Shown here piece by piece: positions 12,296 to 22,877 of a stretch of 64,000 bases of DNA (the first letter of the stretch is position 1; each line of letters opens with the position of its first letter). A program made the translations under genes and the position numbers. The DNA is from Crambe crambe (Eukaryota > Porifera > Demospongiae > Poecilosclerida > Crambeidae): the NCBI GenBank assembly GCA_963924555.1, contig OZ004589.1:4712001-4776000 (forward strand), read 5' to 3'. The notes beneath the pieces are model-generated. The model saw nothing but the letters and a program-made list of their open reading frames with translations, did no database searches and was not told where the DNA came from.

Positions 12296-12347
12296 ATTAT
12301 GACGTAATCGTGCAAATTGCATAAATTACCGCTGGCGTAACGACTGT
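12296..12347 (-). repeat. transposon terminus of the CAGTC-CGCCAGC family (copy 1)
   Basis: Read on the minus strand from 12347: TACAGTCGTTACGCCAGCGG, then ATGCAATTTGCACGATTACGTCATAA. The same terminus plus a near-TGACGTCAT box recurs at 36493 and 39940. TA precedes CAGT, as expected for a Tc1/mariner-type insertion. Confidence 0.55.
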
Positions 12348-12604
12348 ACGCTGGAGTTCCGGAAGTGCTTGGGGCTGGCTGCGCCAGACTATAATTATCC
12401 ATAGTCTAATTGGCGAGCGAGCGAAGCGAGCGAAGCCCCACACTAATTGGTCAAAATGGAAAATTGCGATATTTATATGTTACACGTACGTCACTCAAAA
12501 TGCGCATGCGCTTACGCATGCGCATGAAATAGCTACTAAGCAACGTCATAATAAGCAATCATTTTCGTTAAGCTTGAAGTTGAAACACTATTGTAGCGAG
12601 TATT

Positions 12605-12970
12605 ATGGAACCCAGAGAACCAGAAAACAAGCGAAGGAGGGCCCCAGAACACCCTCTAGAAACTGACCAGCAAAGAAGAGCGAGACCTCATGAAAGAAAT
12701 GAAAGAGACAGAGCTAGAAGGAGAACAGAGTCAAAGGAACAGAGAAAAACAAGACTAGCAAAGAAATGCGACAGATAGAGCCAGGAGGAGGGAATGTACA
12801 GAGTCAGCAGAAGATAATGCTGAAAGAGCAGAGCAAATGAGAGCTAGAAGGAGAGCAGAGTCAGCAGAACACAGAGCTGCCAGATTACAGCATATGAGGG
12901 CTCATTATTTGAGAGACTGGCTACTGAGTCTGAACAGGAGTGGTAGCCTGGGTTCAGAGAAGACACTCTA
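12605..12970 (+). pseudogene. Arg/Glu-rich STPR-like repeat protein remnant, frameshifted
   Basis: Starting with ATG at 12605 is a frame rich in RRR/E and A/E/Q repeats (RDRARRRTESKEQRKTRLAK) that stops at about 12776. In another frame the same pattern resumes (RARRRAESAEHRAARLQHMR) to about 12970. The near 23-residue periodic R-A-R-R-R-E-S-x-E-x-R pattern resembles the STPR repeat found in some DNA-binding proteins and near helicase-bearing transposons (family knowledge). One small indel explains the break. No helicase or other domain follows before the LINE at 13256. Confidence 0.5.
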
Positions 12971-13255
12971 ATGCTAACTGGGAATGCACCAAGTCAGTTA
13001 ACAACCTGAATAGCTAGATATTGAAAGTCACTGTTGGGGCTATATAATCATAAGTGAGGGAGGAGCACATTGAAATGACCACTGGCTGCTTGCTCGCCCA
13101 ACTAATGCTATACGAGCATCTCTAGTTATTCATGATACACGTATACGTCAAAACACGTACGTCAAAATTTCATTGTAAAGCCCGCAAGGGATACATACAG
13201 AGAGAACATAATATGAAATAACCAGGCTTATGATGTGACATGATACAATAACTTG

Positions 13256-15687
13256 CTATAGAGTTGTGTGCAATATTGTTCTAAGTGATAGTGCCTTTTC
13301 AAAGGTTTCCTCGCAAGGAGTTGTGAGAAGGTGCAGCAGGTGCTTGAGTTCGCAGCCGAGGTGAACCTTGGTGATGTGGTCCGCAGGAAGGTTGCTCCTG
13401 CCGTACTTGTGCCCGCACACAGGACAGGCAAAGTCATCTGTGAACACTGGGATGGTGATAACGCGAAGGACTGTGGCAATTGCCCTGGCGCCTCGAATAC
13501 CTTGCTCCCTGGCCTCATCCCATAGTCTCATCCAACTAATATCACGGGAGAGAGCAGCAAGGTTCTCACGTGAAGACACTAGGGACCAAATGTAGTCACG
13601 ATCAGCAGCCTGGAGTTTGTCTTTAACTGCTCTCAGGGTGAGATGATTTTCAAAATTCTTTTCTTGCTGCAAAATAACTTCTGTCAGATTGGTCTTATAA
13701 ACCTGCTCCAGGAACTTGCACTGCTGAATCACTAGTGGCTCAGAATCTTTCTCCCTCAGACAGTTGAATACCTCCACACTGATGGACACCTTTTTGGGGT
13801 GTAGGAGACGCCAGAGGAAACTGATCTTGCGGTGAAGGATACGAAGTCTCATAGTAGGCCACTGGAGTGCAACTAGTGGGATGAGATTGGAGTGATGTTT
13901 TGGAAGGTTTAGGATTTTCTTGCCGAGTTCACCTTGGAACTGATCCAGCGATGAGATCATTGGCTCTGTTAAAATCCAGTTTTCTGAGCCATACAGACAG
14001 ACAGGTAAGACACAGACCTCGAATAGTTCACTGGATGAGAGCGGGTTCTGCTCACCATAAGCTATGCCATTAGCTCGGTGGGCGAAGAAGGCTTGTCGTG
14101 CCTTAGCAATGTTGTGATTAATTGACTCTGTTGGAGAGAGGTCATGTGACCACTTTACACCCAGGCAGGTAGAAGAACTCGCAGATGCAATGGTTGTCTC
14201 ACCTATGGACATAGTACTTGGCTGAGGTCTACGTATGGAGAACTCTTGAAGCTCCAGTTTATCTTCATTCAGTCGGAGGCCATTATCAACTGTGAACTGC
14301 CTTACAATAGAGGCTTGTTGTTCCAAGATATCTAAGTTTGGAGCCACGCCTCTCAGATCGTCTGCATGGCCAAGGGAGCCCAGATAGTGACCATGGATCG
14401 AGACTCCCAATCCTGTAGATTCTAGCTCCTCAAGGAGAGAGTCTATCACAAGTAAAAATAATAGCGGAGACAAGACTGACCCCTGCTTCACACCACGCCC
14501 AAGGTGGAATGCCTCGGAGTAATTCAACCCAAGACGGACACTGGCTGTGGCATCGTCGTAGAAGGCCCCAATGATCCTCCATGCCTTACCATTGATACCA
14601 GCTCTGTACAAATGATTGAGCAATACGTTGTGCTCAATGGAATCGAACGCCTTTTCCAGATCGTAGAAGCATTGGAAGACTGTTGCACCACCATCAATGT
14701 AGCTTCTTATCACCTCCTGTACCACCTCTGTTGCATCATTGCAGGACAGGCCAGCCTGGTATGCCGTCTGGGTGTGGTGTGGGATTCCTTTCTCTTCAAG
14801 TATGGGTTGAATCCTCAATAGTAGTACTCGTTCAAATAGTTTTCCGATCACGGATGAAAGTGAAATGCCCCTATAGTTCTTCGTCAAGAGTGGGTCTCTG
14901 CCCTTACCCTTGTAGATAGGGATAATGATCGTGTCCTTGAAACTGGGAGGTATTCCTTCCAGACGTATAATCTCATTGAAGATCTTTTTCAGCCACAACT
15001 CCAGGTAGTCACCTCCATAGATAACATGTTCAGACAAGATTCTATCAGGACCGCATGCCTTTCCTTTCTTCATCGATCTGATACAACCTTGAATCTCTTC
15101 AATGGTGACATCACAATCGAGAATCAAGTCTTCATTGTCAAAGGATGCACGCCTGTAGGATGAAATAACTGATCGCAGGTTCGTGAGGGTTAGAGATCCA
15201 GATGCCTTGGATGTACTGAGGTGTTTGAAATGATTGACCCATGCATTCATAACCTCGTCTTTATCTGTGAGGATGTTTCCATTTACATTTACCTTTAATC
15301 CTTGAGTAGTGCCAGTCCTGGGCAGTTTGAATCTCCTGCTGTCCTTTTCCCGGAATTTGTCATCCAGCTTTTCACTTTTGAGTCGGTCCGTCTTGCACGT
15401 AATGTGTTTAGTCTCTTCTGTACTTCCTTTTTAGCAGCCTTCCAGTTCTCCCATAGTTTGCCTTCGCGTGGTCTGCCTGCTTGTTGCCAGACTCCCCATG
15501 CAGCCTTACTTGCATTACAAAGTTCTCGCAAGTGATCATCCTTGAAGTAATCTTTTCTACTCCTTTTCCCTTGTTTTACCTTCGGTAAGAGGTTGTCCGC
15601 AGCCAGGATGATCGATTTGCTGACATGACAGATTTCGTCATCAAGTTTCGTCACAGTATCATTTGTGGCGTCCAATAGGGGTATCAC
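13256..15687 (-). pseudogene. 5'-truncated non-LTR retrotransposon: reverse transcriptase with C-terminal zinc finger
   Basis: The main minus-strand frame (15250-13256, 664 codons) holds a full reverse-transcriptase domain: GKACGPDRI, FKDTIIIPIYKGKGRD, NYRGISL, a palm motif FYDLEKAFDSIEHNVLL, GVKQGSVLSPLLF, and HADD in place of the usual YADD. The C-terminus has CPVCGHKYGRSNLPADHITKVH, a Cys2His2-like finger. A second frame upstream (15687-15295, KSIILAADNLLP, KDYFKDD) is the linker that normally sits between endonuclease and reverse transcriptase. The two are offset by one frameshift between 15295 and 15250. The endonuclease is missing, so the copy is 5'-truncated and dead. The clade cannot be fixed by eye. 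Nearly intact codons over 650 residues suggest fairly recent insertion. Confidence 0.85.
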
Positions 15688-15971
15688 TATGGTATGGTAT
15701 CACTATGATAATTAATTAACGCTTGCGCATGCGTTTGAGATATGTTTATCCCAGCCACACCCCTCGCACCCACACCAAAGATTTCCGTTGAAGTGTAGCC
15801 ATAGCTCGTTAAAGTTTACAGTCTACTTTGTACGTAGCACTAGATCAAACCTAGTGTGTGTATACCGCCCGAATTTGACTTCGTTCAGGGGCTGGGGGCT
15901 CATACCGATCTTCTCCAACTTTCAGCCACTCTCTCGATCTCTTTTATATAATAGCTGTAGTCATTTAATAA
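15688..15971. other. spacer upstream of the death-domain gene
   Basis: Between the truncated LINE end and the first in-frame codon of the 2A-bearing exon. It contains TATCACTATGGTATGGTATCACTATG at the LINE boundary and no coding sequence I can support. It may hold the promoter of the death-domain gene. Confidence 0.4.
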
Positions 15972-18387
15972 GACACTAGACTACGTAGAGTGTCCTTCCT
16001 CATCCAGACACTTTATCTCTTGATCAGTGCTCTTTCTTCCCCCCACTCCATAAAGACACCTTCCACTTCCAAGTTCATCTGGTCACTGGTGGCCACCTTC
16101 AACCTGTACATGTCCTTTGCACAGATACATAGTTCTCCCCTCCCTCTTGAAACTCGTGACATCAAGATGAATCCTGGTCCAAAGAGTAAGTCCATTACTT
16201 AACCGGAACTGGAAATAACTCATATGGAGCATGTGCACTAGCTAAATTTAACAGTACATGATAGCTAGCTATAACTGAATTATGTACCATGTACTGCATA
16301 GCTACTGTAACTACAGCTACAGGAAAGTTAGGTATGCTAGAGAGTGGCACTGAATTATGCAGCTTCTTGCTTTATTTTCTTGGGGCGGAGATTTTCTGCC
16401 CCAAGCTTCCCAATTGAAAAATCCTCTCTCCTATATGATGTACATGCTCAACATAATTATTTGTGATTACTAGAACTTTCTTATCTGGTTATTGGACCAA
16501 TAGCCATTAATAAGCATCACTTATAATTATTAAGGGGCATGTCTAATTTGAAAACACATGCTTAACACCATTAACAGGATGTCTAGCCTTAGGTCACAAC
16601 AATTTTTCAATTTGGAGATGTCCCCTTACTTAGTACATTAGTTATAACAAAATCAATAATTGTATTATACTAAGAAGATAAGAGATAATAAAACAACAAC
16701 AACAACAGCAACAACAACAACAACAACAATGACAATGATAACAAAGCCATTAATAAGTGTGTGTGCAGTATACGTAGCTCTCCCTTGACAACCCTTATCA
16801 GCCAATGACCAATGACCAATGATCATTTCTATCATGTCCTTCAGCTGGGTTGGTGACAGATGACCTGAAAGAAGTGATGAATTGTATTTGGGATGTCCAA
16901 GTGAAATGGTTTTATTTGGGGATGGAATTGGGACTGCGTCCTTCCTCTCTTGAAGCAATAAGAAAAAAATTCAAAGACGATCCAGTAGAGTGTTTCGGCC
17001 AAATGCTGATGGACTGGTTGGCAGGTCAAGGTTCAGAACCAACATGGAAGAATCTCTCCTCTGCACTGAAAGCACTACCAGTTAACCATCCAGCAATAGC
17101 TAAGGTCATTGAAGAGAAATACCTCCAAACTTCTCATCCACCAGGTATAGCCACATAGCTGACACAGTGTACAACACAAGAATTATTGTCACATGACTTT
17201 GTAATTTTGTAGATATTGAAGCTCTCTTCCCTTACTTATCCAAAGACATGCCTGAACATGTCCGAACCAACTTCATCTTTCGTTTATCTAAAGATACTGA
17301 TGATATTAAAAACAAATTCATAGCTCTTGAGATTCGATTGCGCAGAGCATTGAAATCGGAAACAACAGCTGAAGAAATCATTCGAATTATTTCCAAAAAA
17401 GATGACAAATTTCGTGAAGTATTTAAAGATTATGACACGATTGATAAACTGCTTGATGAAGCAGAGCAACACTGGTCATTCTTTGATTATAATCTGACTC
17501 AGTTGTTCATCGATTGCATCTTTGAAGAAGAGCATCAACTCATGGTTCGGCTAAAATCTTATATAACACTATTCAAGGAGTATGCAAGACGCAGAATATG
17601 TGAGTGTCCAAGTAACGTCTTTGAGGATGAGAAGAAGAATGGAAAAGTCGTTGTGTTCAAAATAGAGGAATGCAACTTTGAAACCATGACTGTGGATGAA
17701 TTGAAGAAGCTTTGCTTTCAGCTCAACTCAGCAATAGGCTCTTACAACTTGAGATTGCTAAAAACAGATCCCGGCTGTGTCCAACTGACCTTCAGAGCCT
17801 TGCCCAGTGCAGACGAGATGATCCAGAAGCTAACCAGAGAAGAGCAGCAGGCTCTGAGGAACATGGGAGTCCTCAGCATCACCTATGGAGAACAAATATT
17901 GAACCTTGCATCTCCATCAGAAGAAATGTCTGAACATGAAGAGGCAACAAAGAAGACCACATCAGGTATACTAATTGCTAGAGAATGGGAAATCAGTTCT
18001 TGTATGTGCCTTTTACTATAGCAACTCTATTAATTTTGTAGACAAAGTAGATGCATGAAGTATTTTAATGTTGCAGATCTCACTGTTGAAGTTACTGAAA
18101 GTGAAGGTGAAAACAGTGACAGTTCAGACGCAAGTATGAACAGTGACAATCCAGTAAAATATTTTCTTTCTCCCTGCCCAGATCCTCCCTCCCCTACCCT
18201 CTCTCTGGAGGAACCAATGGCTGCCCTTCAAGTCAAGGATTATGATGATGATGCTGATTCAGCATTTGGTACGATCAGTGACATAACTAGAACAAGTGTG
18301 GGCACTCGTTCAACATATGGTGGAAGCATAGTAACTTCAGGACTGGGGACTGACATCTCCGATGAGTCCAAGGTAAGGAGCAAATGA
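15972..18387 (+). CDS. 2A-like leader plus death-domain protein (5' exons of a probable death-domain/ankyrin gene)
   Basis: Four exons join in consistent phase: (up to) 16185, 16845-17144, 17213-17965 and 18077-18372. Exon 1 has no stop from 15972; its first ATG is at 16108. It ends LETRDIKMNPGPK, a 2A-like motif (D-x-x-x-NPGP), immediately followed by GTAAGT. Exon 2 encodes a death domain of about 90 residues (WFYLGMELGLRPSSLEAI, QMLMDWLAGQG, TWKNLSSAL, IEEKY). Exon 3 is about 250 residues of mainly helical sequence I cannot name, with WSFFDYNLTQLFIDCIF. Exon 4 is Ser/Asp-rich and ends in phase 0 at AAG/GTAAGG. Reading through instead gives a stop at 18387. The phase-0 end fits the ankyrin exon at 21288. 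The likely role is cytosolic signalling in innate immunity or cell death (inference). The 2A exon might alternatively be a LINE relic; the phase match and donor argue against it. Confidence 0.72.
16692..16732. repeat. CAA trinucleotide microsatellite
   Basis: An ACAACAACA run with two interruptions, in intron 1 of the death-domain gene. Confidence 0.9.
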
Positions 18388-19413
18388 CAGAGTGGGAACT
18401 GGGTCTTTTATTTGACTGGTATATAATCATAGTTGGACTCTTCAAGATGTTTTACTCAAAATAGCTGCCTAGTTTCATTGTCATCAAACTCGGCAGCTTT
18501 TCTTTTTTATGTTGAATTCTTGCTACTGTCATGATAAATTAATCTGCCGTTGGAAAGATTTCATCTTTTGTGGACCATCAGTCATAGCTAGTGCAGACAA
18601 GTTCCCATTGCAATTATTCCTCGTAGATTTGTTTGAAATAGCTTTGAATAATGTTAGTATTTAGTCCAGTATTGAATTCAAAAAACAGAGTGGCAAGGGG
18701 ACATACGTATAGCTTTCATGGGGGTATCACTCCATGAAAACAAATAATTATTATAATTATAGAAAAAATCATGAGTCAGTTTCTTTCTGCCTAGCATCAT
18801 TCATCATTCATTTTCATCACCCACTAGCTACCTACTATATTATTGTCAGCTATCTATTGTCTGTCACAAATGCAAGTGTATCATTAATTTTATTATTAAG
18901 TATCGTGTGCTTGCTGGGAAGTGCAGCTGTTCTGTTCTGTTCCTATTTAGTTTTGAATGTTTAGTTTCGTGGCTTGTAGTTTCTAGCTCAGAAGTGATGT
19001 CAGCATGAGGAATAGAAAGGTTGAGGCAGCAGTCAAAGTGTGGGAAAGGAGAAAAACAAAACCTTTACAGTCCAACAGGCCCAAGAAGTCGAAGGCATAA
19101 TCTGATGAGTCGCATGGTAGTTGGGGATGAAACTATGAGCACAGGTAAGGTTGCTTGTACCATTAGGATTCCTCCATCTACACTGAAGGATGAAGATCGA
19201 GACCAAGAACATTTTTCTTTTTTAATAGAAATAATATTCAAATGATAAATGAAATTAAACTAGCTATACCTTTACAATTTTCTATCCTTGTTTGTTTGAA
19301 TTATAAGTGCACTAGTGACACCAGAACTGGCGATATTTCCAATTATCGCCCAGCCCTTGGCAATAATAAGATTATCGCCAATTTGTTATTTTTAACTAAT
19401 AAACAATAAACAT

Positions 19414-19500
19414 ATTCAATAGAATTAGTTCTCATAAAATTAGCTTATGAAACAAACCACCAACATTTCGACCAGAATACTCTAGCCTTCATCAGGGTGA
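19414..19500. repeat. single arm of the foldback palindrome found at 35267-35449
   Basis: From ATTCAATAGAATTAGTTCTC through CCAACATTTCGACCAGAATACTC to CTTCATCAGGGT, this matches one arm of the palindrome near 35.3 kb with very few differences. It shows that the unit is a dispersed repeat. Confidence 0.8.
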
Positions 19501-19689
19501 TCAAACAATTAAACAAGTAATAACTACACTGGCTGTTAAGCTATATGGAGCTTGAGCAAAATTATGTACCCAGCAGCCACATTCGTCACGATCGACTCAA
19601 AAGACGATACTTGCTGCCAGACCTTCAGGCTCATTACGATGACACAATGCACATCACTTTCATCCCTAAAACATGACGTAGGAAGATGT

Positions 19690-20436
19690 GTACTTCAACT
19701 AGGTCGGATGTTTGCTCCCGGGTCAGACTCACTGGTATCTTTTGCAGATGTCATGTGAGATGTAGAAGGACTTTGTATAGGTGGAGGGTCTTCATCATCA
19801 CTACACAACAGCCTTGTCACAGAGTGCTCCGTTTGCGTTTTGCATTCTTTTCTCTCTCTGCTTCCTTTCTTTCTTCTTTTCTTCCATTTCTTTCTTCTTT
19901 GCCTCCTTTTCTTTCTTCTCTTCCCTTTCTTTTTTCTTACGTTCTCTTTCTTCTTTCTTATCTTACTTCAATTTTTCAGCATCTTCTTTTTTTTTCTTTC
20001 TCTCTTCCAACAGCATTTCAGAAAAGTCATCTGCAGTTAGAGCTCTAACTCCTGTAATTCTTTTAGTACATTTCTTTGAAATAGCTGCATCCTCTAGTGG
20101 GGCAGCAAGAATATCAGAGAGGTCCTCTGGGATTAACCCAGCGGACACTAATGGGTTTACTATAGGAGAAGCCAGTGTGGGAGATATCTGAGGAAGGGTT
20201 GGATGTAAAGAGCTCACTGAAGAAGCCAGTGTGAGAGATATCTGAGAAAGGGTTGGACCTGAAGAAGAAGCAAGCGTGGGTGGAGAGCTCACCAGTGTGG
20301 GAGATATCTGAGGATGGGTTGGACCTGAAGAACTCACCGAAGAACCCAGTGTGGGAGATATTGATGGATGTGAAGAGCTCACCGGATGTTCTTGTAATAG
20401 TGGGGTGCTATGATTGGAAGGCGAAGGAGAAGCCAA
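19690..20436 (-). pseudogene. C-terminal tail of a Tigger/Jerky-like transposase (remnant)
   Basis: The minus-strand frame 20436-19963 is Ser/Pro/Thr-rich with a repeated PQISPTLASS-type unit, then KKCTKRITGVRALTADDFSEMLL and a long Lys/Glu helix. It stops, and in a neighbouring frame continues as pure KKER repeats and DDEDPPPIQSPSTS to about 19690. The R-A-L-T-A-D-D/E plus charged helix is what I expect at the C-terminus of pogo/Tigger-like transposases (family knowledge, from memory). No DDE core is present. It may come from the same family as the psq-HTH piece at 11419-11664. Confidence 0.5.
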
Positions 20437-20907
20437 TAAACGTTCATGTAAGGAACTAGAAATTGAGGAGGATCTTGTGTTAAGCTGCCATACATCGCAG
20501 CTAAAGAGTTAGAAACCAGAGGAGGATCTCGTAGAGAATAATTTTGTGGGTTGCTAGTAGGTCCTACATAATATTTGAAGGGTATAATTATATGGTTAAT
20601 AATGTATCTGGCAGTAATTGGAATACGTCAGTATAGTGAGAGTGGTATTATACTATAAAAAAATGTTTCTCTATACTGAAAGGGAAAAGAGATCACTGTA
20701 CTATTTTCTTACCTGAGCATCTGTTTCATTGAAGGGTAGAGGGGAATGTCAAATGAAAACAGACTGTAAAATTTCCAGAAGACAATTCACTTGCAGATGA
20801 AAGGTCTTGCAGGGTTGAAGAGTCATTTTATCCTTGGTATAACATCCACACTTTTAAACCCAGATTTGTTGGTTGGAATAGAAAATGCTCGTTCAAAGCA
20901 GCTTGGT

Positions 20908-21018
20908 GGGAGGCAGTGATGTAGGGATTATTATTGAAGGCAGCATTATTTTGATTTTTGTTGACAGAAACTGTTAAAGTACAGACTAACCCTACATGGC
21001 CTTTTTATTTAGCATAAT
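20908..21018. repeat. dispersed repeat, copy 1 (second copy at 62488-62596)
   Basis: GGCAGTGATGTAGGGATTA, then GACAGAAACTGTTAAAGTA, ACTAACCCTACAT and GGCCTTTTTATTTAGCATAA recur in the same order and orientation at 62488-62596, with point differences and small indels. Confidence 0.8.
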
Positions 21019-21287
21019 TTTTTTTCCTTTGATTAACGAGCGTGGGTGTTTTGAATTGAAAGTGGGCGTGGTCATCCAAAAGCGGGTTTGGTTTGCCCTT
21101 GGTCAATCGAAAGTGGGCGTGGTCAATCGAAAAATTCGCAAGCGCGCGCGCAGTATGCATTCCAATAACCCACTACAATCCATCATAGATAGATCAGACA
21201 AACAATCAATCAACTTACACATTCAAACTAAACACAAAACCGTAATTATTACTACTACAGTCACATTTTCCTTCCCTCACATCACAG

Positions 21288-22877
21288 GACAACAGAGGGA
21301 GAGACTTGGACGACCCACGTCTGGACATGTTAGACTCGGCACACACCACAACAGGGCACAATCAACAACTACACCATGCAGCCAAAGAAGGAAACCTAGA
21401 ACAAGTCAAGCATCTCATCATAAAGGGGCTCAATCCCTTGATCAAGGATAGGGAGGGTGATACAGTACTGCACGTTGCAGCCGACTACGGCAGACTGGAG
21501 GTGCTCAAGTACCTAATCGACGAAGTTCAATGCAACCCTGCACCTTCAGGGTGGCATGGAACTACACCTCTCCACAATGCAGCTGAAACAGGGCATCTCT
21601 CAACAGTCGAGTATTTAGTAGAAAATCATCAAATGGATCCACTCGACCAGGACGAAGATGGCTACTCATCTCTACATAGAGCCTGCAATGGTGGAAATTT
21701 AAAAACTGTAAAGTATTTGATGGAGAAGATGCTTCAGTACATGTCCATTCAGGACATATTTTCAGACTCCACCTCACACAAGACCACTCCCATACACGTG
21801 GCAGCACTGAAGGGGCACATCGATATTGTAAAGTATCTGATCAAAGACTGTCGATGTGACCCCAACCTCCCTAGTGGTGTGGATGGTAGAGGACCTCTCT
21901 TTATGGCTGCCCAGGAGGGTCACTTGTCCATTGTCAAGTTCTTGATAATGGAGTGTGGCTGTCACCCTGCCAGTAGAGACAACAATCAAGTCACCCCCCT
22001 ACATCTCGCTGCACAGAAAGGACACTTATCTACTGTCAAGTATTTATGTGAAGAGAGAAAGTGTGATCCACTCAGTACAGACAATGATAACACCACACCA
22101 CTTCACGATGCAGCCCTTCATGGACATAGTGATGTAGTAGACTATTTAATAAATGTCATGCATTGCAGTCCTAATGTTCCCAGTTGGCAAGGAAGACGAC
22201 CACTCCATGATGCTTCTCAAGAGGGTCACCTCCACCTCGTCATCAACTTGGTTGAGAGGCATGGCTGTGACCCTGCCAGTAGAGACAACAATCAAGCCAC
22301 CCCCCTACATCTCGCTGCACAGTTCGGACACTTATCTACTGTTAAGTATTTATGTGAAGAGAGAAAGTGTGATCCACTCAGTACAGATAATAATAACAGC
22401 ACACCACTTCAAGATGCAGCCCTTCATGGACATAGTGCTGTAGTAGACTATTTAATAAATGTCATGCATTGCAGTCCTAATGTTCCCGGTTTGCAAGGAA
22501 GACGACCACTCCATTCTGCTTCTCAAGAGGGTCACCTCCACCTCGTCATCAACTTGGTTGAGAGGCATGGCTGTGACCCCAACAGTCTGGATGACAATAA
22601 TGTCACACCTCTTCACATGGCAGCTAGGAATGGACACCTCTCCATCGTAAACTACTTAACCCAAAATAAAGGATGCAACTCGATGTGTCAAGATGTGAAT
22701 GGAGACACTCCGCTCCATGCAGCAGCCGAATATGGTCATCTTGCAGTCGTCAAGCATTTCATTGAACACATCCATTGCCCCCCAACCATCAAGAACAAGT
22801 TGAACGAGACACCACTCCAGTTGGCCCTAGAGAAGGGTCACAGTGAGGTGGTGGAATACTTACTCACTAAACAATGA
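21288..22877 (+). CDS. ankyrin-repeat exon (about 14-15 repeats), probable 3' exon of the death-domain gene
   Basis: Begins after a CATCACAG acceptor in phase 0 (DNRGRDLDDPRLDM) and is open to TGA at 22877, about 529 codons. From QQLHHAAKEGNLEQVKHLI onward it is an unbroken series of 33-35-residue ankyrin repeats with the TPLHxAAxxGHLxxVKYL signature, which form protein-protein interaction solenoids. Cysteines recur at repeat ends (KCDPL, HCSPN). Units at about 21971-22276 and 22277-22582 are nearly identical at DNA level with a 306-bp period, i.e. three ankyrin repeats duplicated together. No start ATG is needed if it is spliced to the phase-0 exon ending at 18372; otherwise the first ATG in frame (21327-21329) could start a stand-alone ankyrin protein. 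The fusion is favoured by phase but unproven. Confidence 0.85.
   Translation, partial: DNRGRDLDDPRLDMLDSAHTTTGHNQQLHHAAKEGNLEQVKHLIIKGLNPLIKDREGDTVLHVAADYGRLEVLKYLIDEVQCNPAPSGWHGTTPLHNAAETGHLSTVEYLVENHQMDPLDQDEDGYSSLHRACNGGNLKTVKYLMEKMLQYMSIQDIFSDSTSHKTTPIHVAALKGHIDIVKYLIKDCRCDPNLPSGVDGRGPLFMAAQEGHLSIVKFLIMECGCHPASRDNNQVTPLHLAAQKGHLSTVKYLCEERKCDPLSTDNDNTTPLHDAALHGHSDVVDYLINVMHCSPNVPSWQGRRPLHDASQEGHLHLVINLVERHGCDPASRDNNQATPLHLAAQFGHLSTVKYLCEERKCDPLSTDNNNSTPLQDAALHGHSAVVDYLINVMHCSPNVPGLQGRRPLHSASQEGHLHLVINLVERHGCDPNSLDDNNVTPLHMAARNGHLSIVNYLTQNKGCNSMCQDVNGDTPLHAAAEYGHLAVVKHFIEHIHCPPTIKNKLNETPLQLALEKGHSEVVEYLLTKQ

Larger units (their letters stand above)
18388..21287. other. probable long intron between death-domain and ankyrin exons, carrying transposon debris
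   Basis: Holds a half-palindrome repeat (19414-19500), a minus-strand transposase C-terminus (19690-20436) and a dispersed repeat copy (20908-21018). A further exon-like stretch at about 19030-19144 (acceptor GAGGCAG, donor GTAAGG, open frame with SPTGPRSRRHN) is possible, but its end phase does not match the ankyrin exon. Confidence 0.45.

Noticed and set aside
19686-20191. Phe/Ser/Leu-rich frames that look like membrane proteins
   Set aside because: They are the complement of Lys/Glu-rich transposase-tail coding; the hydrophobicity is a by-product.
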